DNA from: Modestobacter sp.
Lineage (GTDB): Bacteria > Actinomycetota > Actinomycetes > Mycobacteriales > Geodermatophilaceae
DNA length: 12,681 bases
Reading direction: 5' to 3'
NCBI GenBank assembly: GCA_025963425.1
Contig: JAOPUQ010000155.1
Coordinates: 1 to 12,681 of the forward strand
Numbering within the stretch: the first letter of the stretch is position 1; each line of letters starts with the position of its first letter. This document shows, in pieces, positions 1 through 5,458 of this stretch. Under the pieces are notes generated by a model. The model was given only the letters and a program-made list of their open reading frames with translations. It did not search any database and had not been told where the DNA came from. A program made the translations under genes and the position numbers.

Positions 1-711
1 GCCCTGGCCACGGCCGGCGTGGACGTCGAGCTGGTGCGGTCCACCCCCGGCGAGCTGACCGGCACCGCCACCATCCCGGTCGAGGCCGACGGCGGGGAGA
101 ACCTGATCGTCGTCGTCCCCGGCGCGAACGCCGCCCTCACCCCCGCCGACGTCGACGTCGCCGAGGTGCGGCAGGCCACGGTGGTGCTGCTGCAGCTGGA
201 GACGCCGCTGGAGACGGTGCTGGCCGCCGCCGAGGCCGCCGCGGGCATCGTCGTCCTCAACCCCGCGCCGCCGCAGCCGCTGCCGGCCGACCTGCTCGGC
301 CTGGTCGACGTCCTGGTGCCCAACGAGCACGAGCTGGTCCGCCTGGCCGGCGCGGCCGAGGGCGGGCGGAGCCCCGCGGAGCTGGCCGAGCTGGCCCGCG
401 GCCTGGGCGCGGGCTCGGTGGTGGTCACCCTGGGCGCCCGGGGCGCGCTGCTGGTGCCGGTCGAGGGGAACGCCGTCCTGCAGGCGCCACCGACCGTGGA
501 GCCGGTCGACACCACCGGCGCCGGCGACTGCTTCTGCGGGGCGCTGGCCCAGTCGCTGGCCCGTGGCGACGTCCCGGCCGAGGCGGTGCGGTACGCCGTG
601 GCCGCGGCGGCGTCCTCGACGACCGGGCCGGGCGCCCGGGGGGCACTCCCGGACGACGCCGCCGTGCAGGCACTGCTGCCGCTGCTGCCCGAGGCCGTCC
701 CGGTCGGCTGA
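1..711 (+). CDS. rbsK: Ribokinase, 3' part (5' end outside window)
   Basis: Carbohydrate kinase of the PfkB/ribokinase family, which phosphorylates D-ribose to ribose 5-phosphate with ATP in the cytoplasm. The frame is open from base 1, so the N-terminal sugar-binding part lies upstream of the window. Visible hallmarks are a GENxIVVVPGANAAL stretch near codons 32-46 typical of ribokinases, NPAP at codons 87-90, PNEHEL at 107-112, and the signature DTTGAGD at codons 170-176, whose last Asp is the catalytic base of the family. The C-terminus ends normally about 60 residues after that motif. Another PfkB sugar kinase is possible, but the GANAAL region favours ribokinase. No partner rbs transport gene is visible downstream. 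Confidence 0.9.
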   Translation, partial: ALATAGVDVELVRSTPGELTGTATIPVEADGGENLIVVVPGANAALTPADVDVAEVRQATVVLLQLETPLETVLAAAEAAAGIVVLNPAPPQPLPADLLGLVDVLVPNEHELVRLAGAAEGGRSPAELAELARGLGAGSVVVTLGARGALLVPVEGNAVLQAPPTVEPVDTTGAGDCFCGALAQSLARGDVPAEAVRYAVAAAASSTTGPGARGALPDDAAVQALLPLLPEAVPVG

Positions 712-752
712 GATCGCGGTTGCCCGGCGCTCCGGCGGGGCACGGCGGGGGC

Positions 753-926
753 ATGACCGAGAGCGCACCGCAGCGTGCCAGTGACGTGGACCAGCCCGAC
801 GGTGGAGATCCCTCCCGCGACGCGGAAGGAACCGGCCGCACGCCGCACCCCGACCAGCCCGCCGAGGGCCCCGACGACGCGTCGGCCACCGGCGGGGACA
901 CGGAGGACCGGGCCACCGGGGTCTGA
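753..926 (+). CDS. Small acidic, probably disordered protein (57 aa)
   Basis: Unrecognised 57-residue protein beginning MTESAPQRASDVDQ. It is rich in Asp, Glu, Gly, Pro and Ser, has no hydrophobic segment or Cys, and looks intrinsically disordered. Glycine is about 14%, so it resembles hydrophilins in composition only. The ATG at 753 is preceded by a G-rich stretch (GGCGGGGG) that may act as ribosome-binding site. It starts 41 bases after the ribokinase stop, so co-transcription is possible. It converges on a minus-strand small gene across a strong stem-loop at 933-965. Similar small acidic genes lie at 2999 and 5224. A spurious ORF cannot be excluded. Confidence 0.55.
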   Translation: MTESAPQRASDVDQPDGGDPSRDAEGTGRTPHPDQPAEGPDDASATGGDTEDRATGV

Positions 927-932
927 CCCGTC

Positions 933-965
933 CGCCGGCCGGCCGCACATGCGGACCGACCGGCG
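933..965. terminator. Bidirectional stem-loop between convergent small genes
   Basis: Outer arms CGCCGG (933-938) and CCGGCG (960-965) enclose inner pairing CCGCA/TGCGG (943-947 with 950-954) and a short middle helix, with one mismatch and one bulge. It fills the 45-base gap between two converging genes, as expected for a shared intrinsic-type terminator. It has no T-tract, which is common in high-GC actinobacteria. Confidence 0.6.
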
Positions 966-971
966 CGGGGC

Positions 972-1160
972 TCAGTCCGCGCGCTCGGCCGGGGACGTCG
1001 GTTCGGCCGCCTGCTCCGCCGGCTCCCGCTCGTCGTCCGGGAGCGGCTCCACGGGGTCGGCCGGCAGCGACTCGGCCGGCTGATCCGGCCCGACCGGGCG
1101 GGGCCGGCGCGGGGGCGCGGTCGGCGGCCGCATCGAGGTGCGGTGCGGGTCGATCGGCAT
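972..1160 (-). CDS. Small Pro/Glu-rich protein of unknown function (62 aa)
   Basis: Unrecognised 62-residue protein starting MPIDPHRTSMRPP. The N-terminal third is basic and proline-rich (PPRRPRP). The C-terminal two thirds are acidic, with many Pro, Glu, Asp and Ala, so the chain is probably disordered and bipolar in charge. The start is well supported: on the minus strand a GGAGGGAGGAG purine tract lies about 5 bases before the ATG at 1160, one of the best ribosome-binding sites in the window. The frame stays open further upstream, but no other start has such a site. It is transcribed divergently from the 43-codon ORF at 1351 and converges on the 57-residue gene. Confidence 0.65.
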   Translation of the reverse strand: MPIDPHRTSMRPPTAPPRRPRPVGPDQPAESLPADPVEPLPDDEREPAEQAAEPTSPAERAD

Positions 1161-1267
1161 GGCACTCCTCCCTCCGGGGACCGCGCGGGCGGCGGTCGAA
1201 CTCATCCTCCCCGCGGGCGGGGCGCCGGCCCAGGGCCCCGGGGGCGGCCGGTCGTGACGCTCGGCGA

Positions 1268-1283
1268 GTGAGCGACATCTCAC
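1268..1283. promoter_or_regulatory. Inverted repeat GTGAG-N6-CTCAC, possible operator
   Basis: A 16-base inverted repeat lies in the 190-base gap between two divergently oriented small genes (1160 minus, 1351 plus). It has the size and symmetry of a dimeric repressor site. Nothing in the window identifies its protein, and short repeats of this kind do arise by chance. Confidence 0.3.
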
Positions 1284-1350
1284 CCCCCTGGATGGGGATC
1301 ACCCGTTCCGGGGCTGTTTCCGGATCGGTGACAGCGGGGAAGCTGGGCTC

Positions 1351-1482
1351 ATGCAGCAGACCGAGGACAAGAACACCGTGGAGCACGACGCGCTGCGCGC
1401 GCACCAGTCCGACGAGGCACAGGCCGAAGGCGCGCCCGTCGTCCGCATGCTCGCCAACCCGCGCCGGGTACGTCGCGTCTGA
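1351..1482 (+). CDS. Possible small protein (43 aa), own terminator
   Basis: Unrecognised 43-residue ORF, starting MQQTEDKNTVEHDALR and ending in a basic tail (NPRRVRRV). The N-terminal half is polar and acidic and could form a helix. Two things support it: a GGGGAAG tract about 9 bases before the ATG, and a large GC-rich stem-loop 22 bases after the stop. An alternative reading is a leaderless start, because GAAGCT lies exactly 6 bases before the ATG, as in other genes of this window. It is too short for coding statistics to be decisive. Confidence 0.45.
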   Translation: MQQTEDKNTVEHDALRAHQSDEAQAEGAPVVRMLANPRRVRRV

Positions 1483-1504
1483 CCCGCGCGCCACAATCGG
1501 CACA

Positions 1505-1538
1505 GCCGCCGCTCCTGGCTCCGGAGCCGGCCGGCGGC
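1505..1538 (+). terminator. GC-rich stem-loop after the 43-codon ORF
   Basis: Outer arms GCCGCCG (1505-1511) and CGGCGGC (1532-1538) enclose a perfect inner palindrome GGCTCCGGAGCC (1517-1528). It starts 22 bases after the stop of the small ORF and about 90 bases before the TetR region, so it most likely ends transcription from the small gene. No T-tract follows. Confidence 0.55.
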
Positions 1539-1701
1539 GGGCTCACAGGGTCGTCCCGCTGGTCACACTGCGCTGTCACACCAGCACCACGGACCCCCGT
1601 CGTCCCGGGATGCACCCCACTTCCCAGTGACGCAGCGCAATCGGATACATGCCTCGGCGTGCCGCGAACTGCTCCGTCACGACGTGCTGCACGATCCGTT
1701 C

Positions 1702-2331
1702 GTGACTGCCGCAGCCCTTCCCCTGCACTCCGCCGACGACGGTCCGGCGCCGCTCCGCCGCTCCCGCGCCGAGCGGCAGGAGATCGTCCTGGACACCGCC
1801 GAGCGGCTGTTCTCCCGACGCAGCTCGCGCAGCGTCGGCATGGATGAGCTGGTCCGCGAGACCGGCCTGGGCAAGATGACGGTCTACCGGCTCTTCAAGA
1901 GCAAGGACGACCTGGTCGGCGCCTACCTCTCCCGCAAGGCCGCCACCGTGCTCGGCTACTTCGACGCCGAGCTCATCCGACTGGAGGGCGACCCCCGCGC
2001 CGCCCTGCTCTCGGTGGTCGACGCGGTCGAGAAGGACGTCACCCGGACCGGTTTCCGCGGCTGCCCCTTCACCAACGTCAGCAGCGAGTACGACGACCCG
2101 CAGCACCCGGCCCGCAGCGCCGCCGCGGACTACAAGTACGAGCTGCACATGCGCCTGCTGTCCCTGGCCGGCGAGCTGGTCCCCGGTCACGGTGAGGACC
2201 TCGCCGCGCAGATCCACCTGATCATCGACGGCATGTACCTCTCCGGCGGCCTGCTCGGCCCCGACGGCCCGGCCTCCCACGGGCGCGACCTGGCCGAGCG
2301 GCTCATCGACGCCGCAATCGCCGCGCGCTGA
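1702..2331 (+). CDS. TetR/AcrR-family transcriptional regulator
   Basis: One-component DNA-binding repressor of the TetR family. Counting from the GTG at 1702 (209 residues), the N-terminal domain begins RRSRAERQEIVLDTAERLF (about residues 19-37). The helix-turn-helix follows at roughly 45-68, with VGMDELVRETGLGKMTVYRLF matching the family consensus. The ligand-binding half contains GFRGCPFTN at about 117-125, a motif I recall from one TetR subgroup. The frame also allows a GTG at 1627, but the extra 25 codons use codons (AAT, ATA, CGT) unlike the rest and have no ribosome-binding site. The 1702 GTG has CACGAT exactly 6 bases upstream, compatible with a leaderless start. The ligand is unknown. 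Candidate targets are the stem-loops just downstream and the fadE5-like operator at 3231. Confidence 0.88.
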   Translation: MTAAALPLHSADDGPAPLRRSRAERQEIVLDTAERLFSRRSSRSVGMDELVRETGLGKMTVYRLFKSKDDLVGAYLSRKAATVLGYFDAELIRLEGDPRAALLSVVDAVEKDVTRTGFRGCPFTNVSSEYDDPQHPARSAAADYKYELHMRLLSLAGELVPGHGEDLAAQIHLIIDGMYLSGGLLGPDGPASHGRDLAERLIDAAIAAR

Positions 2332-2347
2332 CCCCCCGCCTACCCCG

Positions 2348-2372
2348 CTGGGATCAGGTGAGGTGATCCCAG
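2348..2372 (+). terminator. Perfect 9-bp stem-loop after tetR
   Basis: CTGGGATCA (2348-2356) and TGATCCCAG (2364-2372) form a perfect hairpin with a 7-base loop, 16 bases after the TetR stop codon. The position suits a terminator. As a 25-base palindrome it could instead be a repressor binding site in the leader of the next gene. Confidence 0.5.
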
Positions 2373-2376
2373 AACG

Positions 2377-2406
2377 ACCTACCGCGTGGCCCACCACCCG
2401 GTAGGT
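2377..2406. repeat. Second inverted repeat ACCTACCG-N14-CGGTAGGT
   Basis: Perfect 8-base arms at 2377-2384 and 2399-2406 are separated by 14 bases that can themselves pair (GTGG with CCAC). It follows the previous stem-loop by only 4 bases. Its TACCG/CGGTA cores resemble the half-sites of the fadE5-like operator at 3231, so it may be regulatory or part of a double terminator. The remaining 126 bases up to the next start show nothing else I can name. Confidence 0.4.
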
Positions 2407-2532
2407 ACCCCGGAGGCGAGGGAGGACGGCGCCCGGGCCCGTCGGACGGCGGGACGCCGGCGACAGCCGCACGATGGTCAGGGGCACAGCAGCGCCGCGA
2501 ACGCGGCCGACGAGCGCAGGCGAGGAGGGCTC

Positions 2533-2955
2533 GTGAGCGACCGCAGCCGCCCCGACCTCGACGACGACACCGTGACCGCCCTGGGCAGCCTCTCCGAGGC
2601 CCTGGAGACCGTCGAGCAGGCGCGCGGGCTCCTCTACGGCTTCCACCAGCTGACCGGCAAGGCCGACCGCCTGCTCCAGGACGCCGTCCGGCAGCTCCGG
2701 GACGCCGGGCACTCCCAGCTGGCCGACCAGCTCGACCGGGACCTCGTCGGTCGCAACGTGATCGCCGACCGGTGGACCTTCCAGGTGGTCGAGGACTTCG
2801 ACGCCGGCTACTGGTCAGCGTTCCGGGCCGCCGACCAGCGGGCCCGTGACGAGCTGTCCGGCGGCGACCGGCACGTGCTCGAGGCGCGGATGAAGCAGCG
2901 GGAGCGCACGCACGGCCATCCGGCGCATGAGGCAGGGCCGGCACTGGCGGACTGA
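2533..2955 (+). CDS. Conserved actinobacterial protein of unknown function (140 aa)
   Basis: A 140-residue cytoplasmic protein without signal peptide or membrane segment. The core reads as amphipathic helices: LSEALETVEQARGLLYGFHQ at about residues 19-38, then KADRLLQDAVRQLRDAGH, then LADQLDRDLVGRNVIADRWTFQVVEDFD with aromatic residues near the end. I recall closely similar hypothetical proteins in mycobacteria and Streptomyces, but no known function. The GTG start at 2533 is fixed by GGAGGG placed 3-4 bases upstream. The frame continues further up, but that part is Arg-rich and lacks such a site. The C-terminal 25 residues are polar and probably flexible. A 57-codon gene follows after 43 bases. 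Confidence 0.8.
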   Translation: MSDRSRPDLDDDTVTALGSLSEALETVEQARGLLYGFHQLTGKADRLLQDAVRQLRDAGHSQLADQLDRDLVGRNVIADRWTFQVVEDFDAGYWSAFRAADQRARDELSGGDRHVLEARMKQRERTHGHPAHEAGPALAD

Positions 2956-2998
2956 GCGCCGGGTCGCCCGGTGTCCCGTCGCGCCGCAGACTCGGCGG

Positions 2999-3172
2999 AT
3001 GAGCACCGAGGGCAGCAAGGACCCAGCCGAGGACCGGGACGTCGCCCCGCTGGGCGGCGCCACCTCCGACCCGCCCGGGGACGACGGCGCCGACGGGATG
3101 GCCGGTCCGGTCTTCCCGCCGCCGGAGACCGAGCCGGATGCGCACCGGAACGGGCCGGCCGGCGGCGACTGA
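2999..3172 (+). CDS. Small acidic Gly/Pro-rich protein (57 aa)
   Basis: Unrecognised 57-residue protein beginning MSTEGSKDPAEDRDVAPLGG. It has about 16% Gly, many Asp, Glu and Pro, no Cys and almost no bulky hydrophobic residues, so it is probably disordered. There is no clear ribosome-binding site. CAGACT lies exactly 6 bases before the ATG, so translation may be leaderless from a promoter inside the short gap after the 140-residue protein gene. Size and composition match the proteins encoded at 753 and 5224. Confidence 0.55.
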   Translation: MSTEGSKDPAEDRDVAPLGGATSDPPGDDGADGMAGPVFPPPETEPDAHRNGPAGGD

Positions 3173-3215
3173 CCCCCGCGGCAGCCCCCTCCGGGCGGGT
3201 CGGCGCCGCCGGGGC

Positions 3216-3245
3216 TTGCTCGCGGTTACCCGTCGGTAATAACGT
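3216..3245 (+). promoter_or_regulatory. Predicted promoter of the acyl-CoA dehydrogenase gene
   Basis: TTGCTC (3216-3221) and TAACGT (3240-3245), 18 bases apart, fit an actinobacterial sigma-A-type promoter (TTGnnn, TAnnnT). Predicted transcription would begin near 3252, giving a leader of roughly 50 bases that contains the GGGAG ribosome-binding site at 3291-3295. The -10 hexamer lies inside the palindrome at 3231-3257, so a protein bound there would block RNA polymerase. Confidence 0.5.
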
Positions 3246-3257
3246 TTATTACCGACG
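3231..3257. promoter_or_regulatory. Perfect 12+3+12 palindrome, probable TetR-type operator
   Basis: CGTCGGTAATAA (3231-3242) and its exact reverse complement TTATTACCGACG (3246-3257) flank a 3-base centre. It is AT-rich in a very GC-rich region and lies 48 bases before the start of the fatty-acid oxidation gene. A further half-site TTACC at 3226-3230 forms TTACC-N4-GGTAA with the left arm. Size and symmetry fit TetR-family repressors. Which regulator binds is not shown; the TetR gene at 1702 is the nearest candidate. Confidence 0.75.
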
Positions 3258-3304
3258 AGTACGAGCTCGCCCCGAGTCCGGCACCAGCACGGGAGTCCCG
3301 CCCC

Positions 3305-5149
3305 ATGAGCCACTACACCGCCAGCCTGCGCGACCTCGAGTTCAACCTGTTCGAATTCCAGAGCACCAAAGACCGGTTCGGCACCGGCCCGTTCGAACAG
3401 ATGGACGCCGAGACCGCCCGCGGGGTGCTCTCGGAGGTCCGCCGGCTGGCCGAGGGGCCGCTGGCGGAGTCCTTCGTGGACGCCGACCGGAACCCGCCGG
3501 TGTTCGACCCGTCGACGAACTCGGTGACGCTGCCCGAGTCGTTCAAGAAGTCGGTCGAGGCGATGAGCGCCGGCGAGTGGTACCGGCTGGACCTCCCCGA
3601 GCACCTCGGCGGCTTCGGTGCGCCGGCCGGCCTGACCTGGGGCGCCTACGAGATGGTGCTGGGCGCGAACCCCGCCGTCTTCATGTACGGCTCGGGCCCG
3701 GCCTTCGCCGCCACGCTGGACGAGCTGGGCACCCCGGACCAGAAGCGCCTCGCCGAGCTGATGATCGAGAAGGGCTGGGGCGCCACCATGGTGCTCACCG
3801 AGCCCGACGCGGGCTCCGACGTGGGCGCCGGCCGCACGAAGGCCGTCCAGCAGGCCGACGGCTCGTGGCACGTCACGGGGGTCAAGCGCTTCATCAGCTC
3901 GGCCGAGCACAACCTGTCCGACAACATCATCCACCTGGTCCTGGCCCGCCCCGAGGGCGCGAAGGCCGGCACCAAGGGCCTGTCGCTGTTCGTCGTCCCC
4001 AAGTTCCACGTGGACCTGGAGACCGGCGAGCTCGGCGCGCGCAACGGCGCCTACGTCACCAACGTCGAGAAGAAGATGGGCCTGAAGGTCTCCACGACCT
4101 GCGAGGTGACCTTCGGTGACGGCGACGTGCCGGCACAGGGCTGGCTGGTCGGCGAGGTGCACGACGGCATCGCCCAGATGTTCAAGATCATCGAGTACGC
4201 GCGGATGTTCGTCGGGACCAAGGCGATCGCCACACTGTCGGCCGGCTACCAGGTCGCGCTGGCCTACGCCAAGGAGCGGGTGCAGGGCGCCGACCTCACC
4301 GCCTCCAGCAAGGACGCCCCCCGGGTGACCATCACCCACCACCCCGACGTCCGCCGCTCGCTGATGCTGCAGAAGGCCTACGCCGAGGGCATGCGGGCCC
4401 TGTACCTCTACGCGGCGAGCTTCCGCGACGAGGTCACCGAGGCCGAGGCGGCCGGGACCGCCGACAGCGAGGAGGCCGTCCTCGCCGCCAAGGTCAACGA
4501 CCTGCTGCTGCCCATCGTCAAGGGCTTCGGCTCCGAGCGGGCCACCCAGCTGCTCACCAGCGAGTCCCTGCAGACCCTGGGCGGCTCGGGTTACCTGCAG
4601 GACTACCCGATCGAGCAGTACATCCGGGACTCCAAGATCGACACCCTGTACGAGGGCACCACCGCGATCCAGGGTCAGGACTTCTTCTTCCGCAAGATCG
4701 TCCGGGACGGCGGGGTCGCGCTGACCTGGTTGGCCGGCCAGATCCAGGCGACGATCGACGCCGAGGCCGGCAACGGGCGGCTCAAGGAGGAGCGGGCACT
4801 GCTGGCCACCGCCCTGGGCGACGTCCAGACGATGCTGACGGTGATGTTCGCCCACGCCATGGCCGCCCAGGACGACCCCGCCAACCTGTACAAGGTCGCC
4901 CAGAACACCTCGCGCCTGCTGCTGGCCACCGGCGACCTGGTCACCGGCTGGCTGCTGGTGCGGCAGTCCGAGGTGGCGCTGACCGCCCTGGCCGGCGACG
5001 TGAAGGACGCGGACCGGCACTTCTACGAGGGCAAGCTGGCCGCCACCCGCTTCTTCTGCACCCAGGTGCTTCCGCGGCTGACCTCGGAGCGGTCGATCGT
5101 GGAGAACACCGACAACGCCCTGATGGACGTCGACGAGGCCGCTTTCTGA
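3305..5149 (+). CDS. fadE5: FadE5-type long acyl-CoA dehydrogenase (614 aa)
   Basis: FAD-dependent acyl-CoA dehydrogenase catalysing the first step of fatty-acid beta-oxidation, acyl-CoA to trans-2-enoyl-CoA. At 614 residues it belongs to the long class rather than the usual 380-400. From memory it aligns along its length with mycobacterial FadE5, including an MSHY start, the RNPPVFDP segment and VTITHHPDVRRSLM. The FAD/substrate motif MVLTEPDAGSD lies at residues 162-172. The conserved TLGGSGYLQDYPIEQYIRD segment precedes DTLYEGTTAIQ, where E450 is the predicted catalytic base. The region after about 470 is the extra C-terminal domain of this class. GGGAG lies 9 bases before the ATG. The gene stands alone behind a strong operator, so it is probably induced by acyl-CoA or fatty acid through a TetR repressor. 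Substrate chain length cannot be read from sequence. Confidence 0.93.
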   Translation: MSHYTASLRDLEFNLFEFQSTKDRFGTGPFEQMDAETARGVLSEVRRLAEGPLAESFVDADRNPPVFDPSTNSVTLPESFKKSVEAMSAGEWYRLDLPEHLGGFGAPAGLTWGAYEMVLGANPAVFMYGSGPAFAATLDELGTPDQKRLAELMIEKGWGATMVLTEPDAGSDVGAGRTKAVQQADGSWHVTGVKRFISSAEHNLSDNIIHLVLARPEGAKAGTKGLSLFVVPKFHVDLETGELGARNGAYVTNVEKKMGLKVSTTCEVTFGDGDVPAQGWLVGEVHDGIAQMFKIIEYARMFVGTKAIATLSAGYQVALAYAKERVQGADLTASSKDAPRVTITHHPDVRRSLMLQKAYAEGMRALYLYAASFRDEVTEAEAAGTADSEEAVLAAKVNDLLLPIVKGFGSERATQLLTSESLQTLGGSGYLQDYPIEQYIRDSKIDTLYEGTTAIQGQDFFFRKIVRDGGVALTWLAGQIQATIDAEAGNGRLKEERALLATALGDVQTMLTVMFAHAMAAQDDPANLYKVAQNTSRLLLATGDLVTGWLLVRQSEVALTALAGDVKDADRHFYEGKLAATRFFCTQVLPRLTSERSIVENTDNALMDVDEAAF

Positions 5150-5223
5150 GCCCTTCCGGGCAGGCGTGAGGGAGCGGTCCGCCGGGCATGGCAGGGACGA
5201 CGCCCCACCCCCGAGGAGACCCC

Positions 5224-5403
5224 ATGAGCGAGTCCCAGCCCACCGGCTACCACGAGTCCGCGGACACCGCCGACACCGACGAGAACCTCATCGACGGGAA
5301 GACCGGCGACGACGTGGCCGACAAGGGTGCGGCGGACACGGTGCTGACCACCGACGACGACGCCCAGCGCGACGACAGCGTGGCCCGGCCGGGCAACAGC
5401 TGA
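5224..5403 (+). CDS. Small highly acidic protein (59 aa)
   Basis: Unrecognised 59-residue protein beginning MSESQPTGYHESADTADTDE. Sixteen residues are Asp or Glu against four Lys/Arg, giving a strongly negative charge. It has no Cys, no Trp and no hydrophobic run, so it is probably disordered. GAGGAG about 5 bases before the ATG is a good ribosome-binding site and fixes the start. It lies 74 bases after the acyl-CoA dehydrogenase gene, which is followed by only a weak GCCC-TTCC-GGGC hairpin, so partial read-through is possible. It converges on the chemotaxis gene across a strong terminator. Confidence 0.65.
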   Translation: MSESQPTGYHESADTADTDENLIDGKTGDDVADKGAADTVLTTDDDAQRDDSVARPGNS

Positions 5404-5408
5404 ACGGA

Positions 5409-5434
5409 CCCGGCGCGGCACCCCCCGCGCCGGG
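5409..5434. terminator. Bidirectional terminator between convergent genes
   Basis: Perfect 10-base arms CCCGGCGCGG (5409-5418) and CCGCGCCGGG (5425-5434) flank a 6-base loop. A second GGGCC/GGCCC hairpin follows immediately. It sits in the 55-base gap between the ends of the acidic-protein gene (5403) and the minus-strand chemotaxis gene (5459). Confidence 0.75.
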
Positions 5435-5458
5435 CCCGCCGGCCCGGGGGACGCGGCG

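Noticed and set aside
1576..2712. A 378-codon minus-strand frame across the TetR region
   Set aside because: Antisense shadow of the TetR gene and of the following gene; the plus-strand frame has a clear helix-turn-helix domain.
3231..3257. Reading the palindrome as a transcription terminator
   Set aside because: It is AT-rich, lies immediately upstream of a start codon and overlaps a promoter, so an operator fits better.
2354..5020. An 888-codon open frame on the minus strand
   Set aside because: It lies antisense to the acyl-CoA dehydrogenase, has repetitive Gly/Val/Leu/Gln-rich composition typical of GC-rich shadow frames, and spans several plus-strand genes and the operator.
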